Assembly: GCA_030654395.1 (NCBI GenBank)
Contig: JAURXM010000132.1
Location: forward strand, 62,001-126,000
Direction of reading: 5' to 3'
DNA from: Aquabacterium sp.
GTDB lineage: Bacteria; Pseudomonadota; Gammaproteobacteria; Burkholderiales; Burkholderiaceae_C
Length of the DNA stretch: 64,000 bases
Part shown: positions 11,209-21,110 of the stretch, in pieces
Layout: the number at the start of each line of letters is the position of its first letter
Position numbering within the stretch: position 1 is the stretch's first letter
The notes under the pieces: generated by a model
Database searches by the model: none
Seen by the model: the letters and a program-made list of their open reading frames with translations, nothing else
What the model was told of the DNA's origin: nothing
Program-made: the position numbers and the translations under genes

Positions 11209-11607
11209 GTGTCTGATGCTGACAGTCCCGAAGTTCGGGTCGTTAAAAAAGTGCTGGTTATTGATGACAGCAATACGATTCGCCGTAGTGCTGAAATTTT
11301 TCTCAAGCAAGGCGGGTATGAGGTCGTTCTAGCCGAGGATGGCTTTGATGCGCTTTCAAAAGTGAACGACCATGATCCAGATGTTATTTTTTGTGACATC
11401 TTGATGCCTCGCCTCGATGGGTATCAAACGTGCGCCATCATTAAGCGAAATCCAAGATTCAGTAACACACCAGTGATCATGCTGTCCTCTAAGGATGGCC
11501 TGTTCGACAAGGCGCGTGGGCGCATGGTGGGCTCTCAGGATTACCTGACAAAGCCCTTCACCAAGGATCAACTGCTCCAAGCCGTGGCGCAATACACCAC
11601 GGTTTGA
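11209..11607 (+). CDS. pilG: Twitching motility response regulator PilG
   Basis: A 132-residue single-domain CheY-like receiver. The acidic pocket is VLVIDDSNTIRRSAE, the phospho-acceptor Asp is in VIFCDILMPRLDGYQ, and the switch Lys is in YLTKPFT. The GTG at 11209 is set by a GGAGGA Shine-Dalgarno at 11195-11200 with 8-base spacing; the upstream in-frame start at 11185 has no such site. In the Pil-Chp system PilG is phosphorylated by ChpA and promotes pilus extension. The gene order pilG-pilH-pilI-pilJ-chpA downstream secures the identification over a generic CheY. Confidence 0.93.
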   Translation: MSDADSPEVRVVKKVLVIDDSNTIRRSAEIFLKQGGYEVVLAEDGFDALSKVNDHDPDVIFCDILMPRLDGYQTCAIIKRNPRFSNTPVIMLSSKDGLFDKARGRMVGSQDYLTKPFTKDQLLQAVAQYTTV

Positions 11608-11679
11608 TCGTTACAGTTTAGTGTTTGCTCGCCGCCATAGCATGTCATGGTGATGCGGCTTGAGCAGGGAAGGGTTGCT

Positions 11680-12045
11680 ATGCCGATAAACAAAATATTG
11701 CTTGTTGACGATTCGAAGACCGAATTGCATGTGTTGTCTGAGCTCCTCACCAAGAAGGGCTATCAAGTCCGCACGGCAGAGAACGGTGAAGAAGCCTTGC
11801 GACGTTTGCAGGAAGAAAAGCCCGACCTCATCATGATGGACGTGGTGATGCCTGGGCAAAATGGCTTTCAGCTGACGCGTGCCATCACCCGGGACCCGGC
11901 CTTTGCCGACGTGCCGGTCATCATCTGCACCAGCAAAAATCAGGAAACAGACCGTGTCTGGGGCATGCGCCAAGGTGCACGCGACTATGTCGTTAAGCCC
12001 GTTAATCCTGAAGAATTACTCAGCAAAATCAAGGCCTTTGGTTAA
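11680..12045 (+). CDS. pilH: Twitching motility response regulator PilH
   Basis: A 121-residue receiver domain: ILLVDDSKTELHVLSELL (acid pocket), LIMMDVVMPGQNGFQ (phospho-Asp) and YVVKPVNPEEL (switch Lys). The ATG at 11680 follows a purine-rich GCAGGGAAGG at 11665-11674. The longer in-frame start at 11647 lies before that site and was rejected. PilH is the second receiver of the Pil-Chp pathway, generally opposing PilG or acting as a phosphate sink. It sits 72 bp after pilG and 15 bp before pilI. Confidence 0.93.
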   Translation: MPINKILLVDDSKTELHVLSELLTKKGYQVRTAENGEEALRRLQEEKPDLIMMDVVMPGQNGFQLTRAITRDPAFADVPVIICTSKNQETDRVWGMRQGARDYVVKPVNPEELLSKIKAFG

Positions 12046-12060
12046 AAGGTCGAACACAAG

Positions 12061-12603
12061 ATGGCCAACAAAGAAGCCCTGAGGGCATTGCAGCAACGAT
12101 TGGCAGACCGCCTGCAGGCAGTTCGTGTGCAGGCGCCTGCGCGAAATTGGCTGGCTGTGGAAATCGCGGGACATGGTTTCTTGCTGCCGCTGGAACAGGC
12201 TGGTGAAATTTTCCCCTTGGCTGCCATCCAGCCCGTGCCGCACAGCCAAGATTGGTTTTTGGGTGTGGCGAACTTGCGTGGCCAGTTGCACGGTGTCGTT
12301 GATTTGGCTGTTTTTGTGGGCTTGCCGCAACGGCAGTCACGCAACTTCTCTGAAGCGGCCACACGGGATGCAGGGCGGTTGATCGCTTTTAACGCCGGAC
12401 TGCAACTCAACGCAGCGCTGCTGATTGACCGCTTGATGGGGCTGCGCAATGCCAGCTCGCTGTCGATTAGCGCCGAGCCGATGCAAACGAATAAACCGCA
12501 CTTTATTGGCCAGAAAATGGCCGATGCGCAAGGGCGCACTTGGTACGAACTCGACCTGTCTGGCCTGGTGGCTGACGAGGCCTTTTTGAAGATCGATGTT
12601 TGA
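12061..12603 (+). CDS. pilI: Chemosensory coupling protein PilI (CheW-like)
   Basis: A 180-residue CheW-fold scaffold protein expected to bridge the receptor PilJ and the kinase ChpA. CheW-like features include FLLPLEQAGEIFPLAAIQPVPH, the loop DWFLGVANLRGQLHGVVDLA (the G-V-x-N-x-R-G core of CheW folds) and the terminal strand WYELDLSGLVADEAFLKIDV. It lacks any catalytic domain. It is tightly packed after pilH (15 bp) and before pilJ. Confidence 0.92.
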   Translation: MANKEALRALQQRLADRLQAVRVQAPARNWLAVEIAGHGFLLPLEQAGEIFPLAAIQPVPHSQDWFLGVANLRGQLHGVVDLAVFVGLPQRQSRNFSEAATRDAGRLIAFNAGLQLNAALLIDRLMGLRNASSLSISAEPMQTNKPHFIGQKMADAQGRTWYELDLSGLVADEAFLKIDV

Positions 12604-12654
12604 CGGGGTTGACCCGTTGCACGGTACACATCTGACTGTTTGGAGCAAAACGAC

Positions 12655-14991
12655 ATGAGTTTCCTGAGTCGAATCAAGGACCTGGGCAAAACACAGGACG
12701 AAGAAGAAGTTCAGTCAGAGGCCTTGAGTACCGAAGGCTTGGTGACGTCAGCGGGTGCGCAGAACATCGATACGCAATCATCGCCATCGCGTATTCAGCC
12801 TGCATCGACGATCTCCTCAGATTCGATCATCTCCGAATCCGCGCCATCTGAATTTCCGCCGGATTACAACGACAACCGCCTGCGCAATGAGGCTGTTGAT
12901 CGCCAAGCTTCGTCAGATAACCACACAGGTTTACCGGTGATTGGCGCTTGGCGGCTAGAGCGACAGCAACGTTTCATCGGGGGCGCTTTGGGCGTCGGTA
13001 TGCTGGGCTTGCTGCTCAGCGCGTTTTTGTCCGTGAACTCTGCTGATCGCCGTGCAGCGCAAGCAGGCGCGACGGGCCAAGCACTGATGCAGTCGCAGCG
13101 CTTGGCTAAGTCGGTGTCTCAGGCCTTGATTGGTCGCCCACAAGCCTTTGCCGAAGTGGCTGAGAGCTCCAAAGTGCTGGCGACGAACGTGCGTGGACTG
13201 GCCAAAGGGGATGCCAAAATGGGCATCAACGAGGTCAAAGGCGGGGTGAAAGACTCACTGACACCCATGCTGGCATTGGTTGATCGTGCAGAGAAAAATG
13301 CCGACTACGTGCTCAAGCAGAAACAGACCTTGACCCAAGTGAGTCAAGCCCTGCGCGAGGTCAACAGCCAGTCGTCTGAATTGCTCGACTTGGCAGAAGG
13401 CATTGCCACAACCAAAATTGAAAAGGGCGGCGTCTCGGCCGCTGAGTCCTTGTCACTCAATCAGTTGGTGATGTTGACGCAGCGTATCGGCAAGTCGGCC
13501 AACGAATTCCTGACCGTTGAAGGCGTATCGACCGAGGCGGTGTTCCTGTTGGGTAAGGATTTGAACGCCTTCAAGGAAATCGCCGAAGGTTTGCTCAACG
13601 GCAATCAAGACCTGAAGTTGCTTGCGTCCAAAGATCCGGCTGTGCGCGAGCAACTCGATGCATTGCTCAAGATTTTTGAAGGCACACGCACCCAGTCGAC
13701 ATTCATTTTGGGCTCTTTGCAAGGACTGGTCGCCGCACGAGATGCACAAGTCGCTGTGATTGACGACAGTGAACCCCTGCGCAAAGGCTTGGAGCAAGTT
13801 CAGCAAAAGTTATCTGAAGGCGCAGGCATTGGTGGCTTCAACGTGGCGCTGATTTTGGTCTTCTTGTTGATCACGGCCGTGGCCGCTTATGGTCTGTTGC
13901 GCGTGTTCCTGACGGATCAAACCAATCGACGTCAAGTTGCCGAAGGTCAGCGACAAGAGGCCGAACGCATGGAGGGTGAAGCCAAGCGGGTCAACGACGC
14001 CAACCAAGCCGCTATTTTGCGTTTGATGAACGAGTTGCAAATGGTCGCCGAAGGTGACTTGACCCAACAAGCGACGGTGACCGAGGACATCACAGGTGCC
14101 ATTGCTGACTCGGTGAACTTCACCGTTGAAGAGTTGCGTAATTTGGTCGCCCAAGTGCACGGTACGGTGCAACGTGTGACGGAAACAACCAGTGAGGTCG
14201 AGGCCACATCAACCGAGTTGCTTGCGGCATCAGACGAACAACTTCGTGAGATCCGTGAAACTGGCGAGTCCGTGCTGCAAATGGCGGGCCGTATTAACGA
14301 GGTGTCAGCACAGGCTCAGCAATCAGCTGAAGTGGCACGCCAATCGCTGACTGCGGCAGACTCCGGCTTGGCTGCTGTGCAAAACGCCATTGGCGGCATG
14401 AACATCATCCGCGAGCAGATCCAAGAGACCTCCAAGCGCATCAAACGCTTGGGTGAATCGTCTCAGGAAATTGGTGAAATCACCGAGCTGATCTCTGACA
14501 TTACCGATCAAACCAACGTCTTGGCGCTGAACGCAGCCATCCAAGCTGCCTCAGCCGGTGAAGCCGGACGTGGCTTCTCCGTTGTGGCCGAAGAAGTACA
14601 GCGCTTGGCTGAACGCTCTGGCGATGCGACCCGCGAAATCGCGGCCCTCGTGCGCACCATTCAGACCGACACACAGGATGCCGTGGCCGCGATGGAACGA
14701 TCCACTCAAGGTGTGGTTGAGGGCGCACGACTGTCCGATGCGGCAGGCTCTGCGCTGGGCGACATTGACCGTGTGTCACGTCGATTGGCTGAACTGATTG
14801 AGCAAATTTCAGCCCAGGCCTTGAAAGAGGCTGAGTCAGCTAATGTGGTCGTGTCCAACATCCAGCACATTTTTGCTGTGACCGAGCAGACAGGTGAAGG
14901 CACACGTTCAACGGCGCAACTGGTGCGAGAGCTGTCCAGAAGCGCAAACGAGCTTCAACAGTCAGTGGCCCGATTCAAGATCACTTCCTGA
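12655..14991 (+). CDS. pilJ: Type IV pilus chemoreceptor PilJ
   Basis: A 778-residue methyl-accepting-type receptor. The N-terminal ~100 residues are cytoplasmic, Ser/Pro/Glu-rich and of low complexity. TM1 is at about 107-127, a periplasmic PilJ-type domain of about 260 residues follows, and TM2 is at about 395-420. A HAMP-like segment and coiled coil lead to the tip [20 protein letters not shown], then [19 protein letters not shown]. The substitution of QAAS for EAAR in the tip is typical of PilJ. The start is set by GGAG at 12642-12645, 9 bases before ATG 12655. No pilK (CheR) or chpB (CheB) gene is in the locus, so adaptation by methylation is either absent or encoded elsewhere. Confidence 0.94.
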   Translation: MSFLSRIKDLGKTQDEEEVQSEALSTEGLVTSAGAQNIDTQSSPSRIQPASTISSDSIISESAPSEFPPDYNDNRLRNEAVDRQASSDNHTGLPVIGAWRLERQQRFIGGALGVGMLGLLLSAFLSVNSADRRAAQAGATGQALMQSQRLAKSVSQALIGRPQAFAEVAESSKVLATNVRGLAKGDAKMGINEVKGGVKDSLTPMLALVDRAEKNADYVLKQKQTLTQVSQALREVNSQSSELLDLAEGIATTKIEKGGVSAAESLSLNQLVMLTQRIGKSANEFLTVEGVSTEAVFLLGKDLNAFKEIAEGLLNGNQDLKLLASKDPAVREQLDALLKIFEGTRTQSTFILGSLQGLVAARDAQVAVIDDSEPLRKGLEQVQQKLSEGAGIGGFNVALILVFLLITAVAAYGLLRVFLTDQTNRRQVAEGQRQEAERMEGEAKRVNDANQAAILRLMNELQMVAEGDLTQQATVTEDITGAIADSVNFTVEELRNLVAQVHGTVQRVTETTSEVEATSTELLAASDEQLREIRETGESVLQMAGRINEVSAQAQQSAEVARQSLTAADSGLAAVQNAIGGMNIIREQIQETSKRIKRLGESSQEIGEITELISDITDQTNVLALNAAIQAASAGEAGRGFSVVAEEVQRLAERSGDATREIAALVRTIQTDTQDAVAAMERSTQGVVEGARLSDAAGSALGDIDRVSRRLAELIEQISAQALKEAESANVVVSNIQHIFAVTEQTGEGTRSTAQLVRELSRSANELQQSVARFKITS

Positions 14992-15003
14992 GCGGGATGA
15001 CCC

Positions 15004-18000
15004 ATGGACAGCTTGCACCAAGACGCCTCCCAGCCCTCCGATGACCTCAGTGCGCTGGCATGGGTACATGAAGAATTACGCAAATCGCTGGACGTCGCGC
15101 ACAAGGCATTGCACCGTTGCTTGAAGGACGCGACCTCGACAGGCTTGTCCGATATGGACTCGCTCGATCCCGCGATATTGCGAACAGCACGCCAGCAAAT
15201 ACACCAAGGCGTCGGCGCGCTTGAGTTGTCAGGTTTGCAAGCTGGCGCCACTTTGCTGCGGGCAAGTGAAGCTGTCGTGCAGAAATTCGTCAACCGACCT
15301 CAGTCCATCAGTGAGGATGCGGTACGTGATATCGAGAAGGCGTCGTTCGCCTTGCTGGACTACATCAGTCGCCGTTTGTCGGGGCGTCCCGTGTCGGCCA
15401 TGGCCCTGTTCCCTCAGTACGAAGCCTTGATCGCACGTGTAGGCAGTGTGTTGCCTCGCCCGACAGATTTGTGGGGGCAAGACTGGCCTAGCGTATCTCT
15501 TGAAGCACCTCTGGCGCCACCCGACAACGTGCTGCCACGTGCCGCTGATGCCGCCACGGTAGATGATTTTGAAACTGGCTTGTTGAGCCTGTTGCGCCGC
15601 AATCAACCTGCTGATGCTGTTGCTTTGGCCGACTTGTGCGCGTCGCTCGCCAGTGGTGCCACCGCTCGGGCTGCACACAGAGAATCGGCGACGTGGATGC
15701 TGGCCAGTGGTTTTCTCGAAGGCTTGGCTGGTAACCATGTTCCTTTGAGCGTGCATGCCAAGCGGGTGTTGTCATCGTTGCTCAGTCAGTTGCGTGTGCT
15801 GGTCAAGGGGCAGGCAACACCGTCTGATCGTTTGGCCAATGAACTGTTGTTCTTCTGTGCGCAGGCTGCTGCTGTGCCTGTCAGTGAGCATTCCGTGCTG
15901 GCGCGTGTGCGCCGCACCTTCGGTTTAGAAAAACACAAAACGGTTGACTTGCAGTCATCGACACTGGGTCGCTACGACCCGGCTTGGGTGGCACAAGCCA
16001 TCAAGCGTGTCAGTGGTGCCAAGGATGGTTGGTCAGCCGTTGCGGCTGGTGAGTTATTGCGCTTGGGGGGCTTGAACGAGCAGTTCTCCCTCGTCAGTGA
16101 TTCACTGAAACGGCTGTTTTTGGGTGGCGATGTGTTGGCTGATGCGTTGACGCAGGCTGTGCAGCAAACTGTCCAAACAGCCAAGTCGCCCGAGCCGAGC
16201 TTGGCGATGGAAGTCGCCACCAGCTTGCTCTACCTTGAAGCCAGTTTAGAAGATGGTGACTTTGACAACCCCGATCAACAGCCCCGTATCCAACGCTTGG
16301 CTGAGCGTATTGATGGCGTGAGCCATGGTCAAGCAGCGCAAGCGCTTGAATCTTGGCAAGAGGATCTCTACCGCCGTGTGTCCGATCGTCAGACGATTGG
16401 CAGCGTGGTGCAAGAGTTGCGTGCCACCTTGTCTGACTGCGAAAAACACATCGACCAGTTTTTCCGTCAACCAACGGACAACGCGCCCTTGGTCAACGTG
16501 TCCACGCAATTGCAGTCTATGCGCGGTGTCTTGGCTGTATTGGGCCTGGACCTCGCTGCCCAAACCACGGTTCACATGCGTGATGCGGTCGATCACCTCT
16601 TGCAATCCGATGTCGATCTGGATCAGGCCGCGTTAGATGGCGTGTTTGACCGCCTGGCCACCAACTTGGGCGCCCTGGGTTTCCTGATTGACATGATGGG
16701 CGTGCAGCCTGCGCTGGCCAAGTCCTTGTTCACACTGGATGAGGCCACGGGCGTGTTGTCGCCCGTCATGGGTCGGGAAAAAAAAACCAAACTGACGGAT
16801 GACCCTGTTGAAGCCGTTGCGCATCATGTGCATCAGGTACAGCGCGAAGAGGCGCAAGCGGTTGCCGAAGATGTTGTCCAAGCGATGGAGCGCGAAGACG
16901 CACCTTTGAGCGAGGTGACCGAGCAGCTGCAAAAACTCGCCGACACGCCTCATGTGCAAGAACAAGCCGCGTTGGCTGAGGACGTGGCGGCCGCCCAAGC
17001 GGCCTTGCAGTCGGCGCAGGACAACGACAACGAAGCCGAGCTGCTTGCAGCACGCGAACAAGTCTCTTTGGTGCTTTCAGGCATCGCCTTGCCCGAATTG
17101 GACGACCTGTCCGATGCCACCCCCAACTTCCCCGCGCAAGCCTTGCTGGCGCCCACGCCCGCAGTGGAGCACGAGGCAACAGGGCTGGAAGATGACGATG
17201 ACATGCGAGATATCTTCTTAGAAGAATCGCGCGAAGTCATCGACAACATCCAGCAGGCCTTGGTTGAGCTGCATGACGACCCGGCCAGTGTGGGTGCGCT
17301 CACGACGGTGCGTCGCGGGTTCCATACCCTCAAGGGCAGCTCACGCATGGTGGGTTTGAAGGCCTATGGCGAGGCCGCTTGGTCTTGTGAGCAGCTCTAC
17401 AACACATGGATGGCATCGCAAGCGCCAGCCAGCCAGGATTTGCTGGCCGTGACGGCCGATGTGGCGCGTCATTTTGCGGCGTGGACTGATGCCATTTCTG
17501 CCAGACAAGATGCGGCTTGGTCAGCGCAGCCTGTGATCGACGTGGCCGATGCCATGCGGCTGCACGGACGGCGTCAGGTGCTGGCCGATGGCGCTGAAAC
17601 TGAAACTGAAACTGAAGCGCAAGTTGAGTCCATCGAAGAGCCCACGGAGTTGGACCTGCTTGATGTGCCCGAATTTGGCACCGATACGGTGTTGGACTTG
17701 GAAGCCCAGCCTGCTGACACGGTGCCGCAAGCCTTGTCGGATATCCCCGAGTCTGAGCACGAGTTGATCGTTTTGGATTTGGGTGAGCCTGCCACGATGA
17801 TCGTCGAGACGATTCATGCGCCAGAGGCACCTGCTTTGTTGTCGTCATCGAGTGAAATCGAGCCAGAAGACACACCGCTGGACTTCACCTTGCAGGATCC
17901 CAAAGAAGTCGTCTTGCTTGATGAGGCAGATCAGACGCAGCCTGGGAGCCTAGATGGTGTTGATTTGCCTTTGGACTTGGTCGATGAGCAAGTCAAAATC

Positions 18001-21000
18001 ATTGGCCCGTTGCGGATCAGCATCCCTTTGTTCAACATCTACCTCAATGAGGCGGATGAGCAATCGAGGCGCTTGTGCACCACCCTCAATGAGTGGGCAC
18101 TGGAGTTGCATCGGCCTGTGTCGGATGAATCGGTCGCTTTGGCACACTCGCTTGCTGGTAACTCCGCCACAGTGGGGTATACCGAGTTGTCGCAACTGGC
18201 GCGTTTGCTTGAGCATGCCTTGCTGCGGTCACAGACCTTGGGGCCTGACGATGCCCAAGCGGTGGCGCTGTTTAACGAGGCCGCTGATGAAATACGAAAC
18301 CTGCTGCACCAGTTTGCCGCCGGTTTTCTCAAAACACCCTCTGATGACCTGATGCGTCGACTGGAGTGGCATGACCATGAAGCCTCACGGCGGATTGAAG
18401 CGCGCAGTTTGGTCAGTGATCTGGACGAGTCACCTCTCCTAAGCATCGACCCTGAGGTGCAACATCCACACCTGCGGTTGGTGCGTGCCACACCTGAGTC
18501 TGGTGAATTCGCACCGCTCGATCCGGGCAGTGACCGGCTGTTGGGCTTGTTGCCATCAGCCTCAGCCAAGGCGCCAAGCAGCCCTTCTGGGCCTGTGCAT
18601 TGGGATGACGAGTCTGAGGTGGACGCGCAGGACAACGTCGACCCTGATCTGTTCCCTATTTTCGAAGAAGAAGCGCTGGAGTTGTTGCCGCAATTGTCTG
18701 GTCAGACGCGACAGTGGTTGGCGGCGCCTGATCAGCCCGATGCGGCTGCAGCTTGCTTGCGCACCTTGCACACATTCAAAGGTGGGGCCCGCCTAGCAGG
18801 GGCCATGCGATTGGGTGAATTGGCGCACCGCATGGAGTCCACCATTGAGCGCTTGGTGGCCTTCAAAGATTTGACGCACGCCGATGTGGCGCCGCTGGAA
18901 GCACGCGTTGACCGTTTGATCGAGGTGTTCGAGGCCTTGCGCGAGGACGATGCACAGAGCTATGAGCAGCAGGCTAATCAGCCTTTGCCTCCTGTTGAGC
19001 CTGTTGAGCCTGTTGCTGTGGTTGTTGCTGCTCAGCCGACGCCTGATGTTGCCGTGGATGCTGCTGTTCAGCTCGCTGTGGTTGAGGCCTCATCGCAGCC
19101 AGTTGGGCGTCATGCAGCTGAAGCCAAGCTCAACCCGATCGATTGGGACAGTCTGCCCAATGCGGGCCAAGTGCCGTCGGTGCGCATCGTGCGCGAAGCC
19201 GTTCAGGGGCCATCACAGGCTTCGGTGCGTGTGCGTCCACAATTGCTCGATCGCCTTGTCAATCATGCCGGTGAGGTCAGCATCACGCGTACACGGCTGC
19301 AATCACAGGTCGGCCAAATTCGGGGCTCATTGACCGATTTGACCGATAACTTGGATCGCCTGCGTCAGCACCTCAGGGACATTGAGCTGCAAGCCGAGAC
19401 GCAGCTCAGCACCCGCATGGAAGCGGCCCGTGCAGCCAGTCAGGGCTTTGACCCGCTGGAGTTTGATCGTTACACGCGTTTTCAAGAGCTGACGCGCATG
19501 ATGGCCGAGTCGGTCAATGACGTGGCCACGGTGCAGCGTACTTTGCAGCGCAATTTGGAAACGGCAGAAGACCAGTTGGCCGCACAGGCCCGTTTGACGC
19601 GTGATCTGCAAGACGACTTGTTGCGCACACGGATGATTGAGTTTGACGGCTTGTCTGATCGACTCTACCGTGTCGTGCGCCAAGCTGCCAAAGAAACCGG
19701 CAAGCAAGTACGCCTTGACATTGTAGGTGGCGCCATTGAAGTTGACCGTGGCGTGCTTGAGCGCATGACAGGCTCCTTCGAGCACTTGGTGCGCAACTGC
19801 ATCACGCACGGTATCGAGAGCCCAGAAGACCGCTTGTCAGCAGGTAAAGATCATGCAGGCTTGGTCACCGTGTCCCTGCGCCAAGAGGGCAACGAAGTCA
19901 GTATCGAGTTCCGTGACGATGGTGCTGGCCTGAACTTGCCTCGCATCCGTGCCAAAGCAGCTGCCTTAGGTATGTTGACTGCTGGGGTAGAGCCTACGGA
20001 TGCCGAGTTGTCGCAGCTGATTTTCACGCCAGGGTTCTCAACCGCAGAAGCGGTGACGGAGCTGGCTGGCCGTGGCATCGGGATGGACGTTGTCCGATCC
20101 GAAGTGAACGCGATGGGTGGTCGCATTGAGACATCAACCGAGCAAGGCGTTGGCACCAGCTTCCAGTTGATCTTGCCCCTGACGACAGCGGTGACCAAGG
20201 TGGTGATGCTTCGCTGTGGTGAAGTCAGCGTGGCTGTGCCAACCCACTTGATCGAGATGGTGCGCCGCGCACGTCCGCAAGAAGTGGAGCAAGCGTACGC
20301 ACAGGGCACCTACGCCTTGGCTGACATGGCCTTGCCGTTTTACTGGTTGGGCGCTTTGTTGAACTTCAGTCCGATCGGGACAGAAGGTGGCCGCACCCTG
20401 CCTATCGTGGTCATTCGCTCAGCGCAGCAACGCATTGCGCTGCACGTTGATGAAGTGCTGGGCAATCAAGAAGTGGTCGTCAAGAACTTGGGGCCGCAGT
20501 TGGCGCGCCTGCCAGGCTTGGCCGGTATGACCTTGCTGGCCTCTGGTGCCGTCTCGCTGATTTATAACCCGGTCGCACTGGCCGCAGTGTACGGCGACAA
20601 GGCCTTGGACTATACGGCTGAGGCACTCACGGCGCCTGGTGTGGACATGACCGAGTGGTTGCATCCCAACCGCAAGCCACTCGTGACGGCCGCATCAGCG
20701 ACCCTTGAAGTTAAAGCCCCGTTGGTGATGGTGGTCGATGATTCGCTGACCGTGCGCCGTGTGACGCAGCGTCTGCTGGCGCGTGAAGGCTATCGCGTGA
20801 CCTTGGCCAAAGACGGTGTTGAAGCCTTGGCCGCTTTGGCGACAGAGCGTCCCGCCATGGTGTTGTCAGACATCGAAATGCCCCGCATGGACGGCTTCGA
20901 GCTGGTGAGCCATATCCGTGCAGATCAACGTTTAGCTGGGCTGCCAGTCATCATGATCACATCACGCATTGCCCAAAAGCACCGTGACTACGCGATGGAG

Positions 21001-21099
21001 CTGGGCGTGAACCACTACCTAGGCAAACCTTACGGTGAGGACGAGTTGCTGGCTCTGGTCGCACGTTATGCGACTGCACCGCAAGGGGCCCCAGTCTGA
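15004..21099 (+). CDS. chpA: ChpA-type hybrid chemosensory histidine kinase
   Basis: A 2031-residue CheA-like kinase of the Pil-Chp system. I can see several Hpt modules. A degenerate N-terminal one has QQIHQGVGAL (H67). Three later ones have FHTLKGSSRMVGL (H774), AHSLAGNSATVGY (H1048) and LHTFKGGARLAG (H1256). A dimerisation helix follows (PQLLDRLVNHAGEVSITRTRL without the final residue). The ATPase domain has HLVRNCITHGIE near 1594, RDDGAGL and FTPGFSTAEAVTELAGRG. A CheW-like domain and a C-terminal receiver complete it; the receiver has VVDDSLTVRRVT, D1956 in LSDIEMPRMDGF and the Lys in YLGKPYG. Proline/glutamate/valine repeats link the modules. It should phosphorylate PilG and PilH. The start is 12 bp after pilJ. 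Confidence 0.94.
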   Translation: MDSLHQDASQPSDDLSALAWVHEELRKSLDVAHKALHRCLKDATSTGLSDMDSLDPAILRTARQQIHQGVGALELSGLQAGATLLRASEAVVQKFVNRPQSISEDAVRDIEKASFALLDYISRRLSGRPVSAMALFPQYEALIARVGSVLPRPTDLWGQDWPSVSLEAPLAPPDNVLPRAADAATVDDFETGLLSLLRRNQPADAVALADLCASLASGATARAAHRESATWMLASGFLEGLAGNHVPLSVHAKRVLSSLLSQLRVLVKGQATPSDRLANELLFFCAQAAAVPVSEHSVLARVRRTFGLEKHKTVDLQSSTLGRYDPAWVAQAIKRVSGAKDGWSAVAAGELLRLGGLNEQFSLVSDSLKRLFLGGDVLADALTQAVQQTVQTAKSPEPSLAMEVATSLLYLEASLEDGDFDNPDQQPRIQRLAERIDGVSHGQAAQALESWQEDLYRRVSDRQTIGSVVQELRATLSDCEKHIDQFFRQPTDNAPLVNVSTQLQSMRGVLAVLGLDLAAQTTVHMRDAVDHLLQSDVDLDQAALDGVFDRLATNLGALGFLIDMMGVQPALAKSLFTLDEATGVLSPVMGREKKTKLTDDPVEAVAHHVHQVQREEAQAVAEDVVQAMEREDAPLSEVTEQLQKLADTPHVQEQAALAEDVAAAQAALQSAQDNDNEAELLAAREQVSLVLSGIALPELDDLSDATPNFPAQALLAPTPAVEHEATGLEDDDDMRDIFLEESREVIDNIQQALVELHDDPASVGALTTVRRGFHTLKGSSRMVGLKAYGEAAWSCEQLYNTWMASQAPASQDLLAVTADVARHFAAWTDAISARQDAAWSAQPVIDVADAMRLHGRRQVLADGAETETETEAQVESIEEPTELDLLDVPEFGTDTVLDLEAQPADTVPQALSDIPESEHELIVLDLGEPATMIVETIHAPEAPALLSSSSEIEPEDTPLDFTLQDPKEVVLLDEADQTQPGSLDGVDLPLDLVDEQVKIIGPLRISIPLFNIYLNEADEQSRRLCTTLNEWALELHRPVSDESVALAHSLAGNSATVGYTELSQLARLLEHALLRSQTLGPDDAQAVALFNEAADEIRNLLHQFAAGFLKTPSDDLMRRLEWHDHEASRRIEARSLVSDLDESPLLSIDPEVQHPHLRLVRATPESGEFAPLDPGSDRLLGLLPSASAKAPSSPSGPVHWDDESEVDAQDNVDPDLFPIFEEEALELLPQLSGQTRQWLAAPDQPDAAAACLRTLHTFKGGARLAGAMRLGELAHRMESTIERLVAFKDLTHADVAPLEARVDRLIEVFEALREDDAQSYEQQANQPLPPVEPVEPVAVVVAAQPTPDVAVDAAVQLAVVEASSQPVGRHAAEAKLNPIDWDSLPNAGQVPSVRIVREAVQGPSQASVRVRPQLLDRLVNHAGEVSITRTRLQSQVGQIRGSLTDLTDNLDRLRQHLRDIELQAETQLSTRMEAARAASQGFDPLEFDRYTRFQELTRMMAESVNDVATVQRTLQRNLETAEDQLAAQARLTRDLQDDLLRTRMIEFDGLSDRLYRVVRQAAKETGKQVRLDIVGGAIEVDRGVLERMTGSFEHLVRNCITHGIESPEDRLSAGKDHAGLVTVSLRQEGNEVSIEFRDDGAGLNLPRIRAKAAALGMLTAGVEPTDAELSQLIFTPGFSTAEAVTELAGRGIGMDVVRSEVNAMGGRIETSTEQGVGTSFQLILPLTTAVTKVVMLRCGEVSVAVPTHLIEMVRRARPQEVEQAYAQGTYALADMALPFYWLGALLNFSPIGTEGGRTLPIVVIRSAQQRIALHVDEVLGNQEVVVKNLGPQLARLPGLAGMTLLASGAVSLIYNPVALAAVYGDKALDYTAEALTAPGVDMTEWLHPNRKPLVTAASATLEVKAPLVMVVDDSLTVRRVTQRLLAREGYRVTLAKDGVEALAALATERPAMVLSDIEMPRMDGFELVSHIRADQRLAGLPVIMITSRIAQKHRDYAMELGVNHYLGKPYGEDELLALVARYATAPQGAPV
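17594..17616 (+). repeat. CTGAAA hexanucleotide microsatellite inside chpA
   Basis: Nearly four tandem copies of the hexamer CTGAAA encode a Thr-Glu dipeptide run (TETETE) in a linker after the first strong Hpt module. Because the unit is six bases, gain or loss of a copy keeps the reading frame, so it could alter linker length but not switch the gene off. Confidence 0.75.
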
Positions 21100-21110
21100 T
21101 AACCTCCAGC

